Positions 43,917 to 52,113 of a stretch of DNA of 64,000 bases are shown here, one piece after another (positions within the stretch are counted from its first letter, which is position 1; each line of letters opens with the position of its first letter). The DNA lies in the NCBI GenBank assembly GCA_030601755.1, contig JAUWBF010000002.1, forward strand, positions 1 through 64,000, in the 5' to 3' direction. Source of the stretch: Verrucomicrobiota bacterium. Lineage in GTDB: Bacteria > Verrucomicrobiota > Verrucomicrobiia > Opitutales > Opitutaceae. The position numbers were made by a program, and so were the translations under genes. Under the pieces are notes generated by a model. It was given only the letters and a program-made list of their open reading frames with translations, did no database searches and was not told the DNA's origin.

Positions 43917-45280
43917 GATTCAGTGTTTGAGAGGGCGGCGTGGAGGGCGCGGCCTTTGTCGAGGGTTTCCTGGTATTCGGCCGCGGGGTCGGAGTCCCAG
44001 GTGATGCCGCCGCCGACGTGGTAGGTGGCGCGGTCGCCGGCGCAGACGATGGTGCGGATGGCGATGTTGAGGTCGGCGTCGCCGTTGAAGCCAATCCAGC
44101 CGAGCGCGCCGGTGTAGGGACCGCGGCGGTGCGGCTCGAGTTCGTCGATGATCTGCATGGAGCGGATCTTGGGTGCGCCGGTGATCGAGCCTCCGGGGAA
44201 GGTGGCGCGCAGGCAATCGATGATGTCCAGACCGGAGCGGAGTTGTCCTGAGACCGTGGATACGAGGTGGTGGACGGTCGCGTAGGTCTCGGGGCGGTGA
44301 AGGTCGTCGACGCGCACGGAGCCGAACTCGCACACGCGGCCGAGGTCGTTGCGCTCGAGGTCGATGATCATGAGCAACTCGGCTCGGTCCTTGGCGCTAG
44401 CGAGCAGCTCGTCGCGCCGGGCGGAGTCGGTGATCGGCTCGTCGGAGCGGGCGCGGGTGCCTTTGATCGGACGGGTCTCGACGTGGCGGCCGTGGAGGCT
44501 GAGGAAGCGCTCGGGCGAGCTGCTCAGCACCTGCACTCCGGCGAGATCAAGGTAGGCGGCGAAGGGGGCGGGATTGGTCGCGCGCAAGCGCTGATAAAGC
44601 GCGAACGGATCGGCGGGGCGCGGCGCTGAGAAGCGTTGGGTGAGGTTGACCTGATAGGTGTCGCCGGCGGCGATGTAGTCGCGGATGCGTTGCACGGCGG
44701 CGAGGTAGTCGGCGTGCGGAAAATCGGCAGAGAGAACCGATAAAGAGTAACCTATTGGGTTACTCTTTTGGGCAGGGGTTTCAGAGGAAGAGTAACCTAA
44801 TGGGTTACTCTTTCCGATGATCCAGGTGCGGCCGGTGGCGTGGTTGCGGACGAGGGCGCGGTCGTAGAAGCCGAGGGCGAAATCGGGGGTGGGTTGATCG
44901 GCGGGGGCGCTTGGGTTGATGCCGGCGAGGCGGACGCCGAGTTCGTAGCCGAACCAGCCGATGGCACCGCCTGTGAAGGGGAGGTCGGGATCGTCGGAGG
45001 CGGTTATGGCGTGTTCGCGGAGGAGCGAGCGGAGGATCTCGAGCGGGTCGTCGGTGCGGGTCTCGGTGCGGCCGTCGCGGTGGGTCAGACGGACTTCGTT
45101 GTCATGGGCCTCGATGGTGAGAAATGGGTCCCAGCCGATGATGGAGTGGCGGGCGATGTCGGCGGGTTGGGCCGAGGCGCTGTCGAGGAAAACGGGGTGG
45201 CGGTGGTGGGGGTGCAGGCGGGCAAAGACGTCCGCGAAGGTGTCGGGCAGGTCGATGGACTGGACGACGGGCGCGGGCAT
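43913..45280 (-). CDS. pabB: Aminodeoxychorismate synthase component I with two palindromic insertions
   Basis: 455 residues. It converts chorismate to aminodeoxychorismate with ammonia from PabA. Signatures of the chorismate-binding fold: AAVQRIRDYIAAGDTYQVNLT, FLSLHGRHVETRPIKGTRAR, AELLMIIDLERNDLGRVC and FPGGSITGAPKIRSM. The N-terminal FTGGAIGWFGYELG is also typical. Residues 157-164 (KSNPLGYS) and 172-179 (KSNPIGYS) are encoded by two palindromes in a loop between the N-terminal and catalytic parts. The TAA stop comes from a TTAA-bounded repeat. It lies 2 bp downstream of folK on the same strand. Confidence 0.9.
   Translation of the reverse strand: MPAPVVQSIDLPDTFADVFARLHPHHRHPVFLDSASAQPADIARHSIIGWDPFLTIEAHDNEVRLTHRDGRTETRTDDPLEILRSLLREHAITASDDPDLPFTGGAIGWFGYELGVRLAGINPSAPADQPTPDFALGFYDRALVRNHATGRTWIIGKSNPLGYSSSETPAQKSNPIGYSLSVLSADFPHADYLAAVQRIRDYIAAGDTYQVNLTQRFSAPRPADPFALYQRLRATNPAPFAAYLDLAGVQVLSSSPERFLSLHGRHVETRPIKGTRARSDEPITDSARRDELLASAKDRAELLMIIDLERNDLGRVCEFGSVRVDDLHRPETYATVHHLVSTVSGQLRSGLDIIDCLRATFPGGSITGAPKIRSMQIIDELEPHRRGPYTGALGWIGFNGDADLNIAIRTIVCAGDRATYHVGGGITWDSDPAAEYQETLDKGRALHAALSNTES
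44741..44767. repeat. GTNAC palindromic element in pabB, copy A
   Basis: Arms AAAGAGTAACC and GGTTACTCTTT surround TATTG. It is 27 bp long and on the coding strand reads KSNPIGYSL. Confidence 0.92.
44787..44811. repeat. GTNAC palindromic element in pabB, copy B
   Basis: Arms AAGAGTAACC and GGTTACTCTT surround TAATG. It is 19 bp from copy A and on the coding strand reads KSNPLGYS. The reading frame is intact. Confidence 0.92.
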
Positions 45281-45282
45281 GG

Positions 45283-45777
45283 TCAGGCGAGCGCGAGGTC
45301 GGCGCGCGGATTGACTCCGGTGGAGTCGAGCGAGGCGGCAGTGGTGGCGGCGGTGCGGCCGTCGGGCATGATGTGGCCGGGTGAAACGGCGGCGAACGGG
45401 ATCATGACGAAGGCGCGCTCGGCCATGTGCGGATGCGGCAAAGTGAGGCGGTCGTCGTGGAGTTGCGTTGCGCCGTAGGTCAGCAGATCGAGGTCGAGCG
45501 TGCGCGGGCCCCAGCGTTCGCTGCGCACGCGGCCGTGGGCGCGCTCGATGGCGAGGCAGGTGTCGAGCAGGGCGTGCGGGAGGAGGTCGGTTTCGAGGAC
45601 GGCGACGGCGTTGAGGTAGTCGTCCTGGCCGGGCGGGCCGACGGGCGCGGTTTCGAAGACGGGCGAGACCGCGGTCACGCGAATGCCGGGCGTGGCGGCG
45701 AGGGCGGCGAGGGCGGAGGCGAGGGTGGCGCGGCGGTCGCCGAGATTACTCCCGAGGGCGATGTGGGCGGTCGGCAC
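45283..45777 (-). CDS. folK: 2-amino-4-hydroxy-6-hydroxymethyldihydropteridine pyrophosphokinase
   Basis: 164 residues from a GTG at 45775-45777. The protein begins VPTAHIALGSNLGDRRATL, which is the standard HPPK N-terminus, so the GTG is preferred over far-upstream codons lying inside folB. SPVFETAPVGPPGQDDYLNAV and ERWGPRTLDLDLLTYG contain the pterin- and magnesium-binding residues (Asp-Leu-Asp). PHPHMAERAFVMIPFA follows. It overlaps folB by 32 bp. It activates the pterin for folP. Confidence 0.93.
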   Translation of the reverse strand: MPTAHIALGSNLGDRRATLASALAALAATPGIRVTAVSPVFETAPVGPPGQDDYLNAVAVLETDLLPHALLDTCLAIERAHGRVRSERWGPRTLDLDLLTYGATQLHDDRLTLPHPHMAERAFVMIPFAAVSPGHIMPDGRTAATTAASLDSTGVNPRADLALA

Positions 45778-46135
45778 GGGTGAGAGCGGTTTCGAGCGCG
45801 ACGTGGTCGAGGTTGCCGGCGATGGGCACGGAGGGCTTGCGCAGGAAGAGGCGGGCCTCGGTGAGGCGGGGGTGTTCGTCGAGCACGCGTTCGAGGATGT
45901 GCAGGGCGAGGCGCTCGAGGAGGTGGGAGCGTTCGCGTTCGACGATGCCGCGGACGAGGCCGTAGACGGCGCCGTAGTCGACGGTCTTGGTGAGGTCGTC
46001 AGTGGCGGCGGCCTCGCCGATGTCGAGGGTGAGCACGAGGTCCATGGAGAAGCGCTGACCAAGGGTCGCCTCCTCGGGGAGGGCGCCGTGGTAGCCGTAG
46101 AAGACCATGTTTTTGAGTTCGATCCGGGCGAGCAT
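45746..46135 (-). CDS. folB: Dihydroneopterin aldolase
   Basis: 129 residues. RIELKNMVFYGYHGALPEEA is the FolB N-terminus with the catalytic Tyr-Gly-His-Gly region, and the substrate Glu lies in LLERLALHILERVL. TVDYGAVYGLV is the other signature. It makes 6-hydroxymethyl-dihydropterin. The 3' end overlaps folK, so the two are translated from one message. Confidence 0.95.
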   Translation of the reverse strand: MLARIELKNMVFYGYHGALPEEATLGQRFSMDLVLTLDIGEAAATDDLTKTVDYGAVYGLVRGIVERERSHLLERLALHILERVLDEHPRLTEARLFLRKPSVPIAGNLDHVALETALTRADRPHRPRE

Positions 46136-46203
46136 GTGTTGGACGGGAAGGCTTAACCGCCAATGAACACGAAGGAACGCGAATTTTTCGAGGATTCGGA
46201 GTT

Positions 46204-46301
46204 TTAACGCAAAGGCGCGGAGACGCTAAGGTCGCAAAGTTTAAGACCTCATTCACGAGGGAGATCTCCGCGATCTTTGCGCCTTCGCGTCATTGCGTTA
46301 A
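46204..46301. repeat. TTAA-bounded CGCAAAG repeat, copy 4
   Basis: Begins TTAACGCAAAGGCGCGG and ends TCATTGCGTTAA. It separates folB from folP and ends eight bases before the folP stop. Confidence 0.85.
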
Positions 46302-46308
46302 TTTCTGT

Positions 46309-47163
46309 TCAGCGAGCGCGGCGGAGGGCGGCGGCGAGGCGGGCGGCGCGGAGGTTGGCGGCGACGTCGTGCACGCGGTGGAGTTGCACGCCTTGCAGGG
46401 TGGCGGCGGTGGTCGCGGCGAGGGTGCCTTCGAGGCGTTCGGCGGGCGGGATGCCGTCGAGCACGTGGGCGATGAAGGACTTGCGGGAGGCGCCGAGCAG
46501 GATGGGTTGGCCGAGGTCGTGCAGCTCGTCGAGACGTGAGAGAATGGTCAGGTTTTGCGGGTGGGTTTTCCCGAAGCCGATGCCAGGGTCGAGGATGAGG
46601 CGTTCGCGGGGGAGGCCGGCGCGGGCGGCGATGGCGAGGGAGGTCTTGAGCCAGTTGATGAGATGCGGGAGCGGATCGGTGTCGGGCGGGAGGTCGCGCA
46701 GGGTCGGGTCGTTGTGCATGACGACCACGGCGGCGCCGGTGGCGGCGGCGAGTTCGGCGAGTGCGGAGCCGCCGGGGCCTTGGAGGCCGTGGATGTCGTT
46801 GAGGATGTGGGCGCCGGCCTCGAGCGCGGCGCGGGCGACGACGGGCTGGTAGGTGTCGATGGAGACGATGGCGTCGGTGGTGGCGACGAGTTCGCGGATG
46901 ACGGGGATGGTGCGGGCGATCTCCTCGTCGTGGGAGACCTCGACGTAGCCGGGGCGGGTGGACTGGCCGCCGATATCGAGGATGGTGGCGCCTTCGGCGA
47001 GCAGGGCGCGGGCGTAGGCGAGGGCGGCGGCGGTGGTGTCGTGGCGTCCGCCGTCGGAGAAGGAGTCGGGGGTGACGTTGACGATGCCCATGAGCAGCAG
47101 CGTGCCGTCGTCGGGCAGGACGAGGGCGCGGTCGCGGCAGGGGATGGTGCGGGGAACGGGCAT
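46309..47163 (-). CDS. folP: Dihydropteroate synthase
   Basis: 284 residues. It joins pterin pyrophosphate to p-aminobenzoate. Motifs: LLMGIVNVTPDSFSDGG at the N-terminus, ILDIGGQSTRPG, VSIDTYQPVVARAALEAGA, ILNDIHGLQ, VVVMHN, LILDPGIGFGKTHPQN and LLGASRKSFI, all in order. It is transcribed with folB, folK and pabB but separated from them by a TTAA-bounded repeat. Confidence 0.97.
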   Translation of the reverse strand: MPVPRTIPCRDRALVLPDDGTLLLMGIVNVTPDSFSDGGRHDTTAAALAYARALLAEGATILDIGGQSTRPGYVEVSHDEEIARTIPVIRELVATTDAIVSIDTYQPVVARAALEAGAHILNDIHGLQGPGGSALAELAAATGAAVVVMHNDPTLRDLPPDTDPLPHLINWLKTSLAIAARAGLPRERLILDPGIGFGKTHPQNLTILSRLDELHDLGQPILLGASRKSFIAHVLDGIPPAERLEGTLAATTAATLQGVQLHRVHDVAANLRAARLAAALRRAR

Positions 47164-47175
47164 GGAGGCGGAGTT

Positions 47176-47270
47176 TTAACGCAGAGTCGCGGAGGTGCAG
47201 AGGACGCGGAGAAGGCGGGAAACTGGGTTTGAGCTTTGCGAACTCTGCGTTCTTGGCGCCTCTGCGTTAA
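47176..47270. repeat. TTAA-bounded CGCAAAG repeat, copy 5
   Basis: Begins TTAACGCAGAGTCGCGG and ends GCGCCTCTGCGTTAA. It separates folP from the ABC substrate-binding gene. Confidence 0.85.
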
Positions 47271-47282
47271 GATTCTGGATTC

Positions 47283-48251
47283 TCACTCTGGCAGGTAGTC
47301 GGTGCTCATGACCTGGTCGACGGTGAGCTTGCCCTTGGGGAGGATGTCGAGGTCCTCGAGTTGGTTGATTTGGTTTTGGAAGCGGGCGGGGTCGAGGCGG
47401 CCGATTTGGGAGGAGTCGGTGCTGTCGCGGCCGACGACGAGTTTTTCGTCGATGATCATCTGGCGGCAGAAGGCCATGAAGGCGTCGGTGTTCTTGGGGT
47501 TCATCGACTTCATGAGCTCGTGGGCGGGCGTGGGGTCGCCTTCGAGGTAGTCGCGCCAACCGCGGATGTAGATGGCGATGAACTTGCGGAGGAGCTCGGG
47601 GTGGGCCTTGGCCCAGCCGGCGTTAGTGGCGAGGACCGAGTAGGCGTCGAAGCCGGCGTCCCAGGAGTAGAGGAACTTGGGCGGCTTGGCACCGCCCTGG
47701 GTGATGAAGAACGGCTCGGCGATGTAGTAGCCCTGCTGGATGAAGTCAGGGTCGGCGATGAAGTTGGTGACGGAGAAGTTGAAGGGGATAAGCGTGAAAT
47801 CGATGCCGTATTTTTTCTTCAAATACGGGAGGAAGGCCCAGTCGGGGCGGGCCATGAGCTTTTTGCCGTCGAGCTGCTCGAAGCTGGTGATTGGGTTGTC
47901 GGCGTGGAGCATGAGCACGGAGGGCTCGTTCTGGAACACGGCGGCGACCTGCAGGAGGGGCAGGCCCTGGTTGACGGCGAGCAGGGTGTTGGTGCTGTCG
48001 GCCTGGCCGATCTGCGCCTGGCCGGTGGCGACCTTTTGGGTGACGAAGGCGTTGGGGCCGCCGGGGACGATCTCGATGTCGAGGCCGGCCTCGGTGAACC
48101 AGCCCTTGGCGGCGGCTTGGAAGAGTCCGCCGTGCTCGGGCTCAGGCACCCAGTCGAGCTGGACGACGATCTTGTTGGAGGCGGCTTTCTCGGCGCAGCC
48201 TGCGAGGAGTAGCGCGGCGAGAGGGATAAGGATGCTGAACAGGCGTTTCAT
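47283..48251 (-). CDS. NMT1/THI5-like ABC transporter substrate-binding lipoprotein
   Basis: 322 residues. The signal peptide ends in the lipobox ALLLAGC. VVQLDWVPEPEHGGLFQAAAKGWF and GLDIEIVPGG, with QIGQADSTNTLLA, are the NMT1/THI5-like pattern used to bind pyrimidine thiamine precursors, sulfonates or nitrate-like ligands. With the permease and ATPase upstream it forms a complete importer. A thiamine-precursor (ThiXYZ-like) role is plausible, but no thiamine genes or TPP riboswitch were seen. Confidence 0.85.
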   Translation of the reverse strand: MKRLFSILIPLAALLLAGCAEKAASNKIVVQLDWVPEPEHGGLFQAAAKGWFTEAGLDIEIVPGGPNAFVTQKVATGQAQIGQADSTNTLLAVNQGLPLLQVAAVFQNEPSVLMLHADNPITSFEQLDGKKLMARPDWAFLPYLKKKYGIDFTLIPFNFSVTNFIADPDFIQQGYYIAEPFFITQGGAKPPKFLYSWDAGFDAYSVLATNAGWAKAHPELLRKFIAIYIRGWRDYLEGDPTPAHELMKSMNPKNTDAFMAFCRQMIIDEKLVVGRDSTDSSQIGRLDPARFQNQINQLEDLDILPKGKLTVDQVMSTDYLPE

Positions 48252-48275
48252 GGAAGCGGGTTTGGGATACGAGTT

Positions 48276-48367
48276 TTAACGCAAAGACGCGGAGGCGCAA
48301 AGGTCGCAAAGATTCTCGGATGAGCGTGTTCCTTGCGCCTCTTCGCGACTTTGCGTCTTTGCGTTAA
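48276..48367. repeat. TTAA-bounded CGCAAAG repeat, copy 6
   Basis: Begins TTAACGCAAAGACGCGG and ends CGTCTTTGCGTTAA. It lies between the permease stop and the substrate-binding gene start within the importer operon. Confidence 0.85.
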
Positions 48368-48399
48368 AATTCATTGAGGTTTTGGGAATGGGAATTCGC

Positions 48400-49173
48400 T
48401 CAGTGGTTGTAGCTGTCGTGCCAGCGGTGGAGGGCGGCCCAGCTGGCGGCCGAGACGGTGCCAACAAAGAGCCAGCCGAGCGCGCAGGCAATCAGGGCGG
48501 TGGCGTAGAGGGCGGGGATTTCGCTGCGGGTGCTGCAGATCATGGCGGTGATGCCGAGGCCGGCGTCGCCGCCCGAGGTGGTGCCGACGAGGTAGTCGCC
48601 GGTGAGGGCGCCGATGGGGGCGAGCACGGCGGCGATGCGCAGTCCGGCGAAGAAGTAGGGCAGGGCGGCGGGCACGCGGAGGAGCCAGAGCTGTTGCCAC
48701 GGGGTGGCCTTGCCCATGCGGAAGAGGTCGACGAGGTTTTGGTCGGCGGAGAGCAGGCCCTGGGTGTTGTTCACGACCATGGGAAAGAAGCTAATCAGGA
48801 ACGTGACGATGATCACGCTGGGCAGTCCGGGGCCGACCCAAAGGATGAGGATGGGCGCGATGATGATGATCGGCACCATTTGCAGGACCATGACGTAGGG
48901 GTAGAGCGCGGCGCGGACGAGGCGCGAGCTGGCGAGGAGCAGCGAGAAGCCGACGGCCACGGTGGCGGCGAGGGCGAATCCGCCGAGCGCGGCGGCTGCA
49001 GTCCAACCGGTGGCGGCGGCGAGTTCGGGGGCGCGTTCAGAAGCCGCGGCGAGGATGCGGCCGGGCGTGGGCAGGAGAAATTTTTGCGACGGCGGCAGGG
49101 CGGTGTGCAGAGCGAGCCAGGCGAGCAGGATGAGCACGCCGGTCAGGAGTGGAGGCAGCAGGCGGCGGCTCAT
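48400..49173 (-). CDS. ABC transporter permease (SsuC/ThiX-type)
   Basis: 257 residues from ATG 49173, with about six membrane helices. The EAA loop region is FRMGKATPWQQLWLLRVPAALPYFFAGLR, and SFFPMVVNNTQGLLSADQNLVDL is typical of nitrate/sulfonate/taurine-type permeases. It overlaps the ATPase gene by four bases and is followed by the substrate-binding gene after repeat copy 6. Confidence 0.92.
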   Translation of the reverse strand: MSRRLLPPLLTGVLILLAWLALHTALPPSQKFLLPTPGRILAAASERAPELAAATGWTAAAALGGFALAATVAVGFSLLLASSRLVRAALYPYVMVLQMVPIIIIAPILILWVGPGLPSVIIVTFLISFFPMVVNNTQGLLSADQNLVDLFRMGKATPWQQLWLLRVPAALPYFFAGLRIAAVLAPIGALTGDYLVGTTSGGDAGLGITAMICSTRSEIPALYATALIACALGWLFVGTVSAASWAALHRWHDSYNH

Positions 49174-49940
49174 GGCGTGGCGTGGGAGGGTTCGACCGCA
49201 CGGAGTTGACGTGAGACCTCGGCGACGAGCCGCAGGTAGGCGTCGGTGCGACGGAGCTCGTCGGTGCGCGGGTGGGGAAAGTCGATGGCGATGTCGGCAA
49301 CGATGCGGCCGGGATGTGGGGCGAGGATGAGGATGCGTGTGGAAAGAAACACGGCCTCGGCGACGGAGTGAGTGACGAAGAAGGCGGTCCAGTTTTGCTC
49401 GGCGCGGATGGCGAGCAGTTCCTCGTTGAGGTGGTCGCGGGTCATCTCGTCGAGCGCACCGAATGGCTCGTCGAGGAGAAGCAGATCGGGGCGTAACGTG
49501 AGCGCACGGGCGAGAGAGACGCGCATCTTTTGACCGCCAGAGAGCTGGCGCGGGTAGTGGCGGGCGTGATCGGTGAGGCGGACAAGGCGCAGGGCCTGTT
49601 CGCGGCGGGCGGCGCGTTCGGCGGCGGGGAGATTGCGCAGACGGAGGAGGGCCTCGACGTTGCCCGTGACGTCGAGCCACGGGAGCAGGGTCGGGTCTTG
49701 GAAAACGTAGGCGAGGCGATCGGTTTCGCCGGGGGGCGCGCCGAGCACGTCGAGGGTGCCGGCGGTGGGCGGGGTGAGTCCGGAGAGCAGGCGGAGCAGG
49801 GTGGATTTGCCGCAGCCGCTGGGGCCGATGAGGCTGATGAATTCGCCGGGTTGCGCGGTCAGGTCGATGCCATCGAGCACGGGCGGGGCGTCGCCAAAGC
49901 GCTTGGTGACGGAGGTGAGTTGCACGACGGGCGACGGCAT
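49170..49940 (-). CDS. ABC transporter ATPase (SsuB/ThiZ-type)
   Basis: 256 residues from ATG 49940. Walker A LIGPSGCGKSTLLRLLSG, Q loop YVFQDPTLLPWLDV, signature LSGGQKMRVSLARA, Walker B LLLLDEPFGALDE and H loop FFVTHSVAEAV. The DEPFGALDE variant is typical of SsuB/TauB/ThiZ proteins. It is the first gene of the importer operon; the 60 bp upstream shows no riboswitch. Confidence 0.93.
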   Translation of the reverse strand: MPSPVVQLTSVTKRFGDAPPVLDGIDLTAQPGEFISLIGPSGCGKSTLLRLLSGLTPPTAGTLDVLGAPPGETDRLAYVFQDPTLLPWLDVTGNVEALLRLRNLPAAERAARREQALRLVRLTDHARHYPRQLSGGQKMRVSLARALTLRPDLLLLDEPFGALDEMTRDHLNEELLAIRAEQNWTAFFVTHSVAEAVFLSTRILILAPHPGRIVADIAIDFPHPRTDELRRTDAYLRLVAEVSRQLRAVEPSHATP

Positions 49941-50001
49941 GGCTGGGAGCCTAGGCAAGCACAGTCGGGCGGTGGCGCAAGTGCTGCGCTGAGTCCGTGG
50001 C

Positions 50002-50859
50002 TCAGTTGAGCGCGGCGAGGGCTTCCTCGGCCTTGGAAAAGCTGGGCTCGAGTTCGAGCGACTTGCGGTAGAGGGCGCGGGCGTCGTCGCGTCGGCCTGA
50101 TTTCTCTGCGGCCATGCCCAGGCGGTAGTAGGCTCCGGCGTGGTTGGGCTCGCTGGGCGAAGGAGTGAGTTCGATGCAGCGCCGCAGGTAGCGTTCGGCC
50201 TCGTCGAGAGCGAGACCTGCGTCGATGGCGGCGCGCCCAAACGTGTAGAGCGCGAGGTAATGGTCCGGGTGTGCGGCGATGATCTCGCGGCAAATGTCGA
50301 GCGCCCCGACGGGATCGTCCTCCTGGGCGGCGAGCGAGGCGAGCAGGAGCTTGCCACGGGTGGCGTCGAGGCGGGCGACGGCCTCGGCGTGTTGGCGGGC
50401 CTTGGCGAGGCTGCCGCCGGCGATGGCGGGGGCCTGGCGGTAGAAGTCGACGAGGCCTTCGTGGTAAACCACGGAGTCGGGATGCATCTCGGCGGCGGTC
50501 TCGAGGGCGTTGCGGCCTTTGCGGGCGAGCATGAGGGCGCGCAGGCCGGCGCCGAGTTCGCCGGCGCGGTGCAGGCAGGCGCCGCCGTATTCGGCGAACA
50601 CGACGTGGTCGTCGGGGGCGAGCTTGAGGGTGCCGGCGAGCAGGTCGATGGCCGCGTCGCGGTCGTGCATGAGCGACATCGAGCGGGCGAGGTAGAGGCG
50701 GGCCTGCACGTCGCGGGGATCGGCTTTGACGAGCTTTTCCAAAAGGGGGCGCGCCTCGGGCACGCGGCCGGCCTTGAACAGGTCGACGGCCTCGCGCAAC
50801 GAACCGGCCGCGAGCGCGGCGGGCAGCAACAGGATCAGCGCGAACAGTCGCGGGCTCAT
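50002..50859 (-). CDS. Exported tetratricopeptide-repeat protein
   Basis: 285 residues from ATG 50859. A signal peptide (MSPRLFALILLLPAALAAG) precedes at least four TPR units: SLREAVDLFKAGRVPEARPLLEKL, DVQARLYLARSMSLMHDRDAA, LALYTFGRAAIDAGLALDEAERYL and AYYRLGMAAEKSGRRDDARALYRK. It is likely periplasmic and a protein-interaction scaffold. It is 13 bp downstream of coaD. Function unknown. Confidence 0.8.
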   Translation of the reverse strand: MSPRLFALILLLPAALAAGSLREAVDLFKAGRVPEARPLLEKLVKADPRDVQARLYLARSMSLMHDRDAAIDLLAGTLKLAPDDHVVFAEYGGACLHRAGELGAGLRALMLARKGRNALETAAEMHPDSVVYHEGLVDFYRQAPAIAGGSLAKARQHAEAVARLDATRGKLLLASLAAQEDDPVGALDICREIIAAHPDHYLALYTFGRAAIDAGLALDEAERYLRRCIELTPSPSEPNHAGAYYRLGMAAEKSGRRDDARALYRKSLELEPSFSKAEEALAALN

Positions 50860-50872
50860 GCCGGCAGGGAAC

Positions 50873-51349
50873 TCAGACGCGGGTCTCACGCAAGGCCTCG
50901 GCGACGTTGGCCGGAACGAAGTGCGCGATGTCGCCGCCGTATTTGGCGACCTGCTTGACGAGGCTGGAGCTGGTGTAGCTGTAGGCCTCGCGGGGCATGA
51001 CGAAGATGGCCTCGATGTCGGGCGCGAGGTGGCGGTTCATGAGGGCCATGTTGAACTCGAACTCGAAGTCGGCGAGGGCGCGCAGTCCGCGGATGATGGC
51101 GATGGCGTTCTGCTCGCGGGCGAAGTCGACCAGCAGGCCGTTGAACGACGTCACACGGACGTTGGGCAGGTGGGCTACGTTGGGGCGGATGAGCTCCAGG
51201 CGGCGCTCCGCGGTGAAGGTGGTGGTCTTGGCGGAACTCTCGGCGACGGCGACCGTGACTTGGTCGAAGAGGCGGGCGGCGCGTTGGAGCACGTCGAGGT
51301 GACCGTTGGTGATGGGGTCGAAGGTGCCGGGGTAGATGCAGTGGCGCAT
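50873..51349 (-). CDS. coaD: Phosphopantetheine adenylyltransferase
   Basis: 158 residues, normal length. It adenylates 4'-phosphopantetheine, the penultimate step of coenzyme A synthesis. YPGTFDPITNGHLDVLQRAA contains the TNGH nucleotide motif, IIRGLRALADFEFEFNMAL is the substrate region, and YTSSSLVKQVAKYGGDI is the C-terminal signature. Confidence 0.97.
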   Translation of the reverse strand: MRHCIYPGTFDPITNGHLDVLQRAARLFDQVTVAVAESSAKTTTFTAERRLELIRPNVAHLPNVRVTSFNGLLVDFAREQNAIAIIRGLRALADFEFEFNMALMNRHLAPDIEAIFVMPREAYSYTSSSLVKQVAKYGGDIAHFVPANVAEALRETRV

Positions 51350-51504
51350 GGTGTGGCGGAGAGTGGCGCGGGCGTGAGGGCGGGCAGTGTCGCCGGACGG
51401 GCCGGCGGGGGCAAGCGGTTAAGCGGCGCAACCGGAACGTGCACATCCGCCCTTGCCAACGGGTGGCCCCGAGGCTGTGGTGCGGGCAGTCGAATCGACC
51501 GCCC

Positions 51505-52113
51505 ATGGTTCTCAACTTGCCCAATCTCCTGACCCTGTCGCGGGTGCCGCTGACGTTTTTGATCGTCTGGCTGATGTATCAAGCCTGGCCCGGCGCCGCG
51601 TCGCTGGCGTTCTGGATGTTCATCGCCGCGGCGGTGAGCGACTGGGCGGACGGCTACGTGGCGCGCAAACGCGGCATTGTGTCCAACTTCGGAAAGTTCA
51701 TGGACGCGCTCACCGACAAGGTGCTCGTGATCGGCCTCATGGTGGCCTTCGTCAGCCAGCCGGAGTGGCGCATCCCGGTGCCGTATGTGCTGATCACGCT
51801 CTGCCGCGAGTTTCTTGTTTCCGGCATGCGCATGGTGGCGGCGTCCAAGGGCGTGGTCGTGCAAGCCGACCGCGGCGGCAAAACCAAGACCATGACCCAG
51901 ATGATCGCGATCGGCTTCCTGCTGGCGACGCCGATGGTGGCGCGCGACTGGGCGTTGTGGGCGCCGGAGACGGACTTCACGGTCCTGATCGAGACGGTGC
52001 ACCAGATCGGTCTGATCGGGTTTGCGATCGGCACGTTCCTGGCCGTCTGGTCTGGCTACCGCTACATGCGGGCGGGCTGGCACCTCATGGTGGACGAGGA
52101 ACCGAAGAAATGA
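51505..52113 (+). CDS. pgsA: CDP-diacylglycerol--glycerol-3-phosphate 3-phosphatidyltransferase
   Basis: 202 residues from ATG 51505. It makes phosphatidylglycerol phosphate. The family motif D-x2-DG-x2-AR-x8-G-x3-D-x3-D is complete in SDWADGYVARKRGIVSNFG followed by KFMDALTDK. There are several membrane helices. The start is taken at MVLNLPNLLTLSRVPLTFL, the usual N-terminus. Its stop overlaps the pgpA ATG (ATGA). Confidence 0.95.
   Translation: MVLNLPNLLTLSRVPLTFLIVWLMYQAWPGAASLAFWMFIAAAVSDWADGYVARKRGIVSNFGKFMDALTDKVLVIGLMVAFVSQPEWRIPVPYVLITLCREFLVSGMRMVAASKGVVVQADRGGKTKTMTQMIAIGFLLATPMVARDWALWAPETDFTVLIETVHQIGLIGFAIGTFLAVWSGYRYMRAGWHLMVDEEPKK

Noticed and set aside
42869-48367. Repeats considered as a CRISPR array
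   Set aside because: They are spread between genes at kilobase spacing, vary in sequence and have no regular spacers or cas genes.
49941-50001. Possible TPP riboswitch before the NMT1/THI5-like importer operon
   Set aside because: The gap is only about 60 bp and lacks the conserved CUGAGA and related motifs.
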